Positions 33,249 to 43,600 of a stretch of DNA of 64,000 nucleotides are shown here, in pieces (position 1 is the stretch's first letter; each line of letters opens with the position of its first letter). The stretch is taken from positions 14,136,001-14,200,000 of the forward strand of contig NC_079884.1 in NCBI RefSeq assembly GCF_029227915.1. The letters run 5' to 3'. Made by a program: the position numbers and the translations under genes. The notes under the pieces are model-generated. The model searched no databases and was not told the origin of the DNA. It saw only the letters and a list, made by a program, of their open reading frames with translations. Origin of the DNA: Hydractinia symbiolongicarpus (lineage: Eukaryota; Cnidaria; Hydrozoa; Anthoathecata; Hydractiniidae).

Positions 33249-36200
33249 TTATTTGGATAAAAGTTTGCACAAAGCACTATCGTGTAAAAATAATTTGACT
33301 TTTTTGATAAATTCTTTATGGTTGACAACGGAACGAATATTGCCAGGAAGATCATTAAACAACGCTGATGAGCAATCCATAAACGTTTTTCGGAATGTGT
33401 CGCTTTGTAGTTTATTTTTGTTTTCTGCATCAGATCGCAGGCTTCGACCATTTTTGTACCATTTCAGTGTAAGGTATTCAGGTGAGCATTCGTCATACAA
33501 CACCTTGTGTGCCAGTTTTAGTATCGATAAATTTACACGCTCTTGCACTGGCAGCCATTTCAGTATTACTAACACATCGTTAGTGGAAGCATATCTCTGA
33601 AGAACAAAGCTGGCAGCGACATTTAGAACTCTTTGTAACCTTTTCATTTGATATTGTGGAATATTATTATAGACAAGATTTCCGTAGTCTATCTTTGATA
33701 ATATCAGTGCTTCAGCGAGATTCTTTCTCACGTGAAAAGGTGCCAAACGTTTCAATCGCTTTAATGTCGAAATCGTAGCTTATGATGATCTAATGATGTT
33801 ATTCACATGTGTAGACCACGTCATATGTTCATCGAATGTTATGCCCAGTATTTTGAGAGAGGATACCCGCTCAATCTCAGCACCATTACTATGGAATTTG
33901 AATAAGTTACTGAAGTTTAAATTGTTTATACAGCTTAACTGGCTTGTCGAGTACATAATTGATTTTGTCTTTATGGAATTAAACATCAGATTGTTTATCT
34001 TTGACCATGTTGTTATTTGGTTAATGTCACTTTGAAGCTTTGCTGTTGCGATATCCATTTCTTTTAGTTTGAAGTGTATGTAAAGATTTGTGTCATCTGC
34101 GTACTGGATAGAATTACACGACGAATTCAACGATAGGTCAGAGACATAGATGTTGAACAAGATCGGACCAAGAATAGATCCCTGGGGAACACCGTATTTG
34201 ATCAGCAAGGTGTCCGATTTTTTGTCATCAATTTGCACAAACTGCTGGCGATTTGACAAATAGTTAGAGATCAAATTGATGAATGCAGGAGACATTTGGA
34301 GTTTCTTCAACTTATTAATCAGAACGTCATATTTCACAGTATCAAATGCTTTGGAGTAATCTGCTGACACTGATAAAGTTACTTCACCTCTTTGCATAGC
34401 CTTCAAAATGTCGTCCTTTAATTTTAAGAGTATCGTGATGCACGAGTGACCTTTGCGAAAACCAGATTGAGTTGAAGCGTAAATGTTATATCTATCAATG
34501 AAGTCACAAAGCTGTGATAAAATGACTTTCTCATATACTTTCGACAGTACAGGAAGTATTGATATTGGACGAAAATCTTCTAGTTGTGAAGCACCTGGAA
34601 CTTTAGGTACCGGACAGATACGTGATTTCTTCCAGCATGTTGGAAATACATTTGCATCGATGCAGTTATTCAAAATCTTTGTTAGGACTGGCGACAATTG
34701 GGCTGCGACTGGTTTTATGAATTTCGCTGGTATGTTATCACCACCAGTAGAGCAATCACTTCTCAATGAATTCAAATGTTTGAGAACATCCTCTTGGGTA
34801 GCGTGACGAAGGTCAAATAAATCCATTGCCGGTACAGCCTCATCATTCATGGTGGGAGAAATGTTTAACTCATTTGTATTGCTCAACTTTATTGCAATGG
34901 AATTGAAATAATCATTGATGGTATCGGGATTCTGCCTGATTTGTTTGAACTGTGGTTTAATAATAGTTCTTATGGTTTTCCATACTTCCTTTGAACGGTT
35001 ACTTGATAAAGCCTTTTGATAGAAGGTTCTTCTAGAGTGTTTGATAGCCTTCTTCAATTTATTTCTCGTTTCAACATACTCATGTTTAGCCTCTCTGTCA
35101 TCACAAGATTTTAATTCACTACGAAGTTCATCAAGTTTCAGTTTCGACGATACAATGGATGGGTCCTTCATCCAGGGAGCTGGTGGTCGTGTAAATTTAC
35201 ACCTTTTCAAAGGAGCATGGCTATTAATGCAGGACAGTATGAGTTCATTCATAACGTACAGTTGATCTTCCGGATCATCAAAAGTATCTATCAAGGAAAA
35301 AGGAATCTTATCGATATCACTAATATATTCATCGATGTTCAACTGCTTCTCGTCACGTATAAATTTGTATCGTTTTTCGAATTTATCCTTTTTGATATTC
35401 ATAACGATATGCGGGGCATCATGGTCAGAAATTTCATCGCACAATAAAACGTTCTCACTAACTACCTTTTCCGGTATATTACTAATAACATGATCAATAA
35501 GGGATGTCGATTTTCGGGTTGGTTTTGTAATATGTTGTTTTAGGTCATAAGTCATAAGTGTATCTTGATATAATTCGATTGTGGATTTATCACCTTGTAA
35601 TAAGTCGATATTGAAGTCACCTGTAATTATGATAATACCGTCCCATTTTGCGGTGATGTGACGCAAAAGAATATCAAATCGTTCTAGCCAATCTTTTTTT
35701 TCTCTTTCTATAGAAGATGGCTGATAAAATGTTCCAACTAGATATGAGTAATTTTTATTTCTACCTTTCACTTCGATCCAGACATGTTCGATAGAATTGT
35801 CGAGTTTGGTTATGTCGTCTCTAGTTTTGTAAATAAGTTCGTCCTTGATGTACATTCCAACACCACCTCCTCGTTTATCAGTTCTGTTTTTATATTCAAA
35901 TTGGTATCCTGGAATGTTTACATAATCAATCAATACCTGATTATTTTTTAACCATGTCTCGGACAACGTGATTATGTCAAATTTATGACATTCGAGCATG
36001 TATGAGAACTCGTCAAATGTGCTCGGTAAGGATTGCGTATTTAGATGGCAAATTTTCGTATGTTTTGGATTGCTTGGTATGGTTATTAATTCCTCGTATT
36101 CACCACCATCACTCAGAATAGATGAGTACAATGCGCAAACATCACGTACATTCGAAAAGGGAAGCACAGTAAAATGGCAATCTGAACAGGTCCAATATTT

Positions 36201-36443
36201 CGGAATTCTACCATTGAGTACTAAATTTGATTGGTTCAAACAAGCAGCGTGAGTGGTTTCCCAGCATGTATCACAAATGAATCGTCTTTGATTGCATTTA
36301 ACACATTTCTCACAGATTGAACAAGATGGAGCTTTCAATCCGCGTTGGAGTGCGGGACCAGGATTGCTTTCAACATCGCCACTCATTACAAGTTGTTGCG
36401 TGGCACAATGGTTAGCATAATACAATAATATAATACAATACAA
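33249..36443 (-). pseudogene. Non-LTR retrotransposon polyprotein (2A, PHD-like, endonuclease, RT), one in-frame stop
   Basis: The main open frame (36443-33780) has 887 codons. Residues 22-30 are GDVESNPGP, a complete 2A motif (36354-36380), preceded by a short hydrophobic stretch. Residues 41-89 form a Cys/His finger of PHD type (CSICEKCVKC, CDTCWETTHAAC, CSDC). Next comes an APE-like endonuclease (HLNTQSLPS, ITLSETWL, GDFNIDLL, SDHDAP) and a reverse transcriptase (FRPISILPVLSKVYEK, GVPQGSILGPILFNIY, QYADD at 780-784). A single TAA at 33780-33782 interrupts the frame. The same frame continues to 33249 with the C-terminal domain (YGNLVYNN, CSPEYLTL). Otherwise intact, so a recently inactivated copy. 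Confidence 0.9.
36354..36380 (-). other. 2A ribosome-skipping motif at the retrotransposon N-terminus
   Basis: Encodes GDVESNPGP, matching the D-x-E-x-N-P-G-P consensus in which the ribosome skips the final Gly-Pro bond. 2A motifs at this position are established for CR1/L2-type elements of sea urchins and other invertebrates, where some also act with a signal sequence. Activity here is inferred from the motif. Confidence 0.85.
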
Positions 36444-37198
36444 TAGGACTGAAATGTTTTTTCGCTATGTGTGATTTCAAACTGACCGCAGTTTCTTGTT
36501 AGTATTGGAAACAACGTCGTTCATTGCGCAAGCACTATTTCCTTATCTGGTCTCTTTCATTTTAGTATCTAAAAAAAAATAAAAAAGTTTAATATGGATG
36601 CCAACGTAATACAACAGCACCACAAACCCATCCTGAAAATAAATTACTTTCTGCAAAGTAAAAACTAGTCCAAATAAATTTAGCTCACAAGTATTTAGAA
36701 ACATGTTATTTTTTTCAGGAAATAATTATGCGCAAGTTTGATTACATCCTACTACAACTGTCAATTGTTCTAATAAACATCAACTACTTTATCTTTCCTT
36801 ATCCAAAACGAAGATTCAGAACAGGAGAAATATTTGCTGTGTCGTTAGAATTCTTGGATGCATTTGATATGATGGATCTTATAACAGATACTGGTTGCGT
36901 TCAAACGTATGATGATGGATATCAAGTAATCTATTACATGGGCCTAATCATCACAGCATTTTTACTTGCATTTCCCGTAAGCATGGAGAAAAAAGAGATA
37001 CGTCTGGTCAGAATTGTTGTTTATTCACTCACTTTTCTATTCACAGATGTTTTCTTTTCCATTATACGAATAAAGGTAATGGAAGGTGAAAACAGTGTAT
37101 TTCATGGTTTTCACTTTCTTATGAAGAACCTATTGGCAGCAATGTTTCGATTCTGGCTCGTCGTAACAAATTGTTGTTGTGGATATGAAGACGAGTAG

Positions 37199-39928
37199 AG
37201 TGGTCTACCGTAATATGCCACGGATAAGACATTCCGAACCTAAAGGCAATCTTGCATAAGCCCATCCCTGTCACTAACGGAAACATTAGGTCATATATAA
37301 GCTCATCTGAGTATAAGTCCATGGTTTAAAGTAACAAAAGAAGCAAGACATATATTATTATCTTTTAATTATAAAGTATTTATCTGCTAACACTTTCTCA
37401 CCTCACTTTTTCTTATCTTTGGTTCATTAGTGACATTGGAGCTCTATTCTCTTGCATATAATCCATATGCCTTCAGGTGTTTTTTTATTATTCTGTAATG
37501 GTGCACGTAATGAGCCTGTTTTTGAAAGGTAATATTATAACACAGTTTATGTTTTCGAATACGTGCGCTTATCTGTGGTAGTTAACAGTATATGAATTTT
37601 TTTTAAAAAAAGACGATAAAATAGTATGATGCACTTCTTATTTCAAAAGCTGCAAAAAGAAGATTATCATGTTAAGATGCAAAATTATTGATACAATACT
37701 GAAACTCTTTTTATTAAGAAACACTACTTCAAGAGTGACTTCTCTAAAAAAAAAAAAAAAAAAATCCCCATAGATGAACCTTTTTAGATTTTAATATTTT
37801 AATGGTTCTTTTTATTTTGCGAATTAGCACCTATAATCAAAATTAGCAAAAGCTTTCGGCCAATTTTTGAAAAAAATTGCTTGAAAGTTTTTGCTCGCTG
37901 AAGCTATCCTTCGCGCTTCGACGTTCTTGTATTCGCGTATACACTTTTATTTGTATTTCTCGTATCTGCTTTCTTCAAATTAAAATCAAAGACAACCTCA
38001 ATCCCAGGACCTGTTGCCTCCTTTTGCATAAGCGCAGGCTGATGTGGGACAAAAAATCCTGAGAACGATCTTGAGGCGAAGGTTCTTTTCAAGTGTTTTT
38101 ATAATTTGTTTTTTATTAAAAAGACTGCATATCCACGACATACTTTTTATTATGTGAAAACTGTATATTGTATGGGTGGTATTGTTAGTGTGCACAAGAA
38201 TAATTCACATGAAAAATATGACGTGTCAACGGTTTTGGATTTGTCAAGGAAATGTAAATCATGTTACGTACCTTTATAACGTTGTTTTGTAATGTAGGCA
38301 CATGTTGTTAATATATTTTTCCTTGCACAGACAACTTGCATTGTTTTCTCACATGTAAGACACCTTCCCCAAATTTCTTAGCTAATTATGTGAAACTCAA
38401 TTAAAGAGGTCGATACTAAAAATGATACTCATCCCTAAGTTTCTAATCAAAATATAACTAAGTAAGCGAATTTGTTTGGGGTAATACACTTTAAGTCAAT
38501 ATGGCAAGGATCAACTGCAATGTTTTTCTTTTCTTTTTGATACGGAATCTACAAAACAGAATAAATTTTTGATTGTAAAGCCTCTCTTATATAATAAAAG
38601 TATGTCACTCTCTTTAATAAGTTTTAATTTATTATATTTAGCCAACAAGTGAAAGGTGCATGCTCTCCGTAATATACAAGCTTTACAATTAAAACACGGC
38701 TCAGGCGAAGTGGTTTCAGAATCGACAAGTTCAGCGCAATTTCTCAGGTTTATAACTTAATGTTTTTGGAAAGTCAAGCGAAATCGTGATTTGAGATCTA
38801 GCTAAATCTTTTATCTTTGCGCTGGACATATAGTGGGTACATCACGGCTGTTATGGTTACGTATAAACATTAACAGACATGAAGACCACTTAGTTTTATT
38901 AGAGTTTCCTATCTGTCTTATTCGCATCAACTTTTGGCAGTCGAAAAAAACCTTACTTCGCACGTGTTAGAGTTTGCACAGAAAAAAGACATAGTTGCGT
39001 TTCTTTTATGTAAATTTTAGAATTATTCTGTTTATAACTGTTTTTATTCCAAATGATATAAACGTTTGAATAACTTAATATCAACCCAGCCATGGTGAAG
39101 TTTGAACATATGCACTTAGTGAATACACTAATTTTTAAAAATTTCGGATTTTTTTAATTTTGGACAAATACTCGTCCGAATATTATATTGTCCGAACATT
39201 TTGGATTTGAATTTTTAATGGCCCGAACATTTTCACTTGAATATTTTTTTCAACTACGCTTACTATTATGAACCGTCAATATCATCTGTCTGCACAACCA
39301 TTTACGTAACTGTCAAAATATAATCAGAAAAGAATTCAAAAAAGCTGATATATTAGGGACTATATCCGTAGAGTTGGAACTTGAAGTTTGCAGACTTAGA
39401 CGACTGACTGCTGTTCCGCAACCCAGACATGTTTATAGCAAGTGTCTTTACCACAGCTACGGGTAAACCTGTGCCATGTGAGGAAAAATGGGTAGGTAAT
39501 GCCGGTGTATACTTAATGTATACATTCAGAACACAGGACCCACATTAATAACAGTGTTTCCAACACTGAAGTGGCTATTCTGTATAAATATTCGGAATAA
39601 TAATAATAATAATAATAATATTAATAATAACAGAGTCACAGTTCTAGCCAGAAAGTCATTCCCGCATATATATGTGACCAAGGTGTTTAAAAGTCTTTAA
39701 AGGAAAGGCGAACAAAGATTTTTTTGTGGCAGCCACAAAATAAATTTTAAGCGAGGAAGCAAAAATTAAAGGAAATTCTAAATCCTAAAATCTAATAAAA
39801 TAACAACTATAACCACACCCAAATAACTATGTTTCATAACTGAATATCTATATTCCTTACAAGCAATATTTTTACAAAGTTTTCATGGCTGTATGTGGCA
39901 AGAAGAAGCAAATTTAAGATGTACTTAC
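37199..39928. other. Spacer downstream of TMEM26-like paralogue B
   Basis: No clear gene. It includes a poly(A) run (about 37,746-37,765) and a probable retroelement tail at 39,540-39,630. No AATAAA was found in the first 300 bp after paralogue B. The open frames at 37,877-38,195 overlap each other on both strands and look incidental. Confidence 0.45.
39540..39630 (+). mobile_element. Probable 3' end of a non-LTR element or SINE with (AAT)n tail
   Basis: A hairpin (39552-39558 CAGTGTT pairing with 39562-39568) is followed by CTATTCTGTATAAATATTCG and an (AAT)n run. A 3' hairpin plus a microsatellite tail is typical of L2/CR1-type ends and of SINEs that borrow them. The 5' limit is not visible. 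Confidence 0.45.
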
Positions 39929-40050
39929 CAATAAACATAAAAAATAAGATCTTTAACTGAAGATAACTCAAAGAATTTAACATACAATCGAAGTTCCAGC
40001 ATTTTGTAACATTCGTTAATATTTCTTGGAACTTTATAAACATCTGTCAT
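39929..40050 (-). CDS. Candidate first coding exon of an unidentified gene
   Basis: An ATG at 40048-40050 (minus strand) opens a 40-codon frame, MTDVYKVPRNINECYKMLEL onward, that ends at a strong donor, TTG|GTAAGTAC. About 80 bp upstream lies TTTGGCGCCAAA (40128-40139), a palindromic E2F-type site. The region upstream has no TATA box. No following exon could be identified with confidence and I do not recognise the protein. The frame also stays open upstream of the ATG. Tentative only. Confidence 0.22.
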
Positions 40051-40127
40051 GACCAATAATAACATTTTTTTCGTAATTTGTTTCGCTTTTTCACAACAGA
40101 CTTCCAGTTTCCAACGATGATGTTTGT

Positions 40128-40139
40128 TTTGGCGCCAAA
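40128..40139. promoter_or_regulatory. Palindromic E2F-like site
   Basis: TTTGGCGCCAAA, the symmetrical form of the E2F/DP consensus. It stands out in AT-rich sequence and lies upstream of the candidate exon at 39,929-40,050. Function is inferred from the motif alone. Confidence 0.4.
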
Positions 40140-40296
40140 TTCGATAAATACACAGACCGGAAACTTTCAACAACAAATCGAACGTTCAACGGTTTCAGCT
40201 TTGTTTACAAATCTTTATTTACTTTATATTTACTCATGAATTAGTTCAGTAATAAAAATAAAATTATTTTGGTCGTGTTATTCAACTAATAGCATT

Positions 40297-40359
40297 TTTT
40301 TGCTATTTTGATCTTTAACTAGTGTATAATACACTAGTTAAAGATCAAAATAGCAAAAA
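40297..40359. repeat. Perfect 63-bp palindrome (31 bp arms, 1-nt loop)
   Basis: 40297-40327 is the exact reverse complement of 40329-40359 around a single A. A second, shorter inverted pair (TTATATTCAAC at 40420-40430 with 40444-40454) lies 60 bp away. Such a long perfect palindrome is unlikely by chance and may be recent. Confidence 0.9.
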
Positions 40360-40651
40360 TTTAATTTATTATTATATACCCGTAAGCAAAAACAGCCATT
40401 GAATAAATAATCGTTGATATTATATTCAACTCCGCTGCGCGTCGTTGAATATAAATCACCTCGGGTTAATAAATCTCAATAACCTATGTTTACCTATTGT
40501 ATATCTACTTAATAAAACAGTGTTTTGATGCGTTGCCATCACAATGTAGAGAAAGATCTAATATTGTTTCTGAATATAACCACCAGTTAGGCAAATTAAA
40601 AAAGCATCGCTCGCTAAAAACACATGAGCATTCTCACTATAATTCTTGATT

Positions 40652-43600
40652 ATGAAGAGTTTGGTACATTATCTACGGATAGCATTTGTATATATATCTT
40701 TTATTATTTACTATGCGTTGACTTGGTGGAGACTAGGAGAGACGCTGTATAGTGATGATGGCAACGCTTATCACAGCTTCAAAGAAGAAGATATTAAGAT
40801 TGGAGGTGGAATTACAAGCACAACTTTTATAGTAGTGATGATACTCTTACTATTGCTAAAGATTCGTGTTAAATATGATTGGTAAGTTCTAATATTCTCT
40901 TGGAAAACTAGTAGCTAGTGTAGTAAAAATATTGGACAAGAAATTCAATGTAACGAATAAATGTAAAGTGTACAAATGATGATATTAATTACCAACTGGT
41001 GGTCATGTGGTAAAGCGTTTGCTTTCAGTGCAGAAGGTCTTGGGTTCAATCCCTGGCAGAATCATGTTAGAGACTATAAAAGTGTGAATAAATCCTTCCT
41101 ACTTAGCGTTTCGGATGGCAATAAGATTATTATCTTCAGCGTCTGTCTGATTAAGCGCTTGATGTGCTAGAGAAGAGACCATCCTAGTTAAATGGTAATA
41201 ACAGTAAGATATAGCTGTACAGCCATGTGGCTGTGAAACCAATGTTATATCGTTCTTCCCATAGCCATCTACCTAGTTCAGTAGCATGTTATGCTTTAAT
41301 AAAAAATAAAAAAATTACAAGAAACGACTGCGCAAGAAAGATATTCATTTATAAACAGATAACATCTAATAAGCTGCATTCATATATAAATACCGACTTT
41401 TCTGACACCGCATGTTCTCAGCATCATCACAACTAATATGACGACTGTTACCGTATAATTAGTGGTATAGCTTATAATTAATCGATTTTATTTATCATTG
41501 CTCTTGAAACGACAACACACTACCATGAGTTTAAGGAAAAAAATCAAAAAGACAGCCAGGCGTGAAAAACAAAGGAAAGGCATAAGCAACAGTCGGTATT
41601 GAAGAAAAGTATGAAAGTTTAACCCTATTCTGTGCGGAGGGGAGGGGAGACGGTTTTTTTAGAAACTCTTTAACCCTATTCGGTCCGAGGTTTTTCGAAC
41701 ATATTATGACCGGAGGGGGGGGGGATTCTTTTCATAGGCTTGTTCAAATTGAATCAAACTTAGCACACTTATAGTACGGTCACAAAAGAAACAAAATGGC
41801 GGCAATAAATTTTTGCTTGCGTCAGCACATTTTCCGTGACGTCATCAAATGCTTGAAAATTCTTCAAAATAACACTGTCTGCTTAAAATTCAATTATTTT
41901 AGTTCTAGACCGAAATTTGATAGATCGCATGAAAAGTTGCCAAAAATTTCCCAAATATCCGGTTTTTTTCGATTTTAGGGTAAAATGCAAAAAAATCGGG
42001 ACATCGCATTAATCACGTGTTAAAAACACGGAAAATGAATCTTCTTGATGAAACAAAGTTGTGTTGTAAGATTCAAGTTCAAAGGATTATCCTAACAAGA
42101 GTTATTATATTAGGTTTCATAGAGATTAGGGGTAGTTTCGAGTAATAACCAATATCAAGGCCTCTGAGAGGCATGGGACCTAAAAATTAGGCATGTACGT
42201 GTCTAATAGATAAACACTGAAACTCAGTAAGCCTCACAGCCATGCAACTCAGCCTTAAAAAGTTATTACAAAAAAACGTCAGGGGGAGCAGAATCCGCCC
42301 CTCTTGGACCGAATAGGCTTAATGCTATGTTACATGGCTACAATACTTACTGAGTTTCAATATTTATCTATTAGACACCTGCATGCAAAATGTTTAGGTC
42401 CCATACCCTTCAGAGCTATCCTGCTAAAAGCTAATTATCTTCGCCTAAATACAGTTGACTCTTTCTAATCCGAATCTCAAGGGGGGGGGGTAACTTTCTG
42501 TTCGCATTACAGAGAGATTAGGAGAGTAAAAAGTCTCTCTAATTTGAATTTCCAAGTTTCAAGGGTGAAAATTCGGATAAGAGAAAAAGAAAGAAAAGTA
42601 AGGTGAGAAATAAAAACAAAGAAGTAAGTTTGATACATACATTAGTTATTTTCGAAAAAGTTTTCAATCCTTGTTTGCTTCTTGTTACTAAGATTGTCTA
42701 AATAAACGGCCCTATTTACATTTTTAACAGAGATTCAAATTACGAAAAATAAAAACATTCGAAATTGTTAATGGTAGCTATATTTACACTTAAAAATTCG
42801 GATTATAGGAAGAATTTAGCCAAAGGGACCTAAAAATTTGTTCGGATTATAGAGGTTTTCGGATTGCAGAGATTTAGATAGTAGAAAGTAAGTGAGCGTT
42901 TCTTAAGGAAAATTGACGGTGACTTTTAATTTGTTCGGATTATAGAAAAAATCGGATAATAGAGATTCGGATTAGAGAGAGAGTCAACTGTAGTGTGTAC
43001 TTTATCGCCTGTCGAACTCTTAGATTGTACACAGGCGTGAAAATTCTGTCAAAACATTGAAAATCGTGTATGCCATAAGGATAAAATATTTTATTCTGTT
43101 GCTGTGAAGTTAATACAATAAAGAAAATTTGTTAAGCGGAGTATTTTAGCTAAAATTTGCTGGATTATAACAAATTTTATGCTCCTTGCTACTTTCTTAT
43201 TGTGGCTAGCATCAGGTTGATACAGATAACACAAGGGGAAGTAATAAGGATAGCTAGCATAAAATGCTCTTATACGAAACTAAATAGAAAACTTAGAAAA
43301 AAAATGCACATAATAGCTACCTAGCTGTCTGTTTTTGGCTATCTAATGACACTGACTACGTTAGCTGGCCTGCTATCCTCACAGACACGCTGTAACGTGA
43401 TATTGTTTCGTTCCTACATTCGGATGGGGTAAAACATGGACTTTTCACAGTCAAATCTTTACAGTGGAAACCTTATTAAAAAAAACTTACAGACAAATGC
43501 ACTTTTAACCGTAGCTAATTGATAAAGATTAACCAGTGTCTAGAACAGATTAAAGATTGGAAACCAGAAAAGAAAGAGATCTTTGAATGACCCAGTCTTA

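Larger units (their letters stand above)
32898..36443 (-). mobile_element. CR1/L2-group non-LTR retrotransposon (antisense in intron 2 of paralogue B)
   Basis: The element runs on the minus strand. It has a single long frame with 2A, PHD-like finger, APE-type endonuclease and reverse transcriptase, a 3' UTR of about 350 nt and a terminal (AAT)n tail (32898-32922) rather than poly(A). A short microsatellite tail and APE endonuclease are typical of the CR1/L2/Rex1 group. The 5' end must lie above 36443, but no target-site duplication was recognised. It is opposite in direction to the host gene. The clade is inferred from layout only. Confidence 0.85.
26367..37198 (+). pseudogene. TMEM26-like: TMEM26-like paralogue B, nonsense codon in exon 1
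   Basis: Exons 26367-26584, 28460-28634 and 36719-37198 join in the same phases as paralogue C (290 codons counting the nonsense codon). Exon 1 begins MAKFLKPRIAFVYISF, then reads LTW-TAG-RLGETL. The TAG at 26439-26441 replaces the second Trp of the conserved WWRLG motif. Everything else is intact: frame, splice sites, two sequons in the loop (NAT 116-118, NGT 123-125), and the exon 3 motifs (FDMMDLITDTGCVQ, FHFLMKNLLAAMFRF). Intron 2 is 8.1 kb and filled with mobile elements. It may be a young pseudogene, a null allele, or a base error in the assembly. The good state of exons 2 and 3 argues that any loss was recent. Confidence 0.75.

Noticed and set aside
33793-36252. Several plus-strand open frames opposite the retrotransposon
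   Set aside because: Antisense shadows of the long RT/endonuclease frame, without domain signal.
40990-41070. Genuine tRNA gene
   Set aside because: Only the A and B boxes are well preserved. The acceptor stem does not pair and a SINE body and tail follow.
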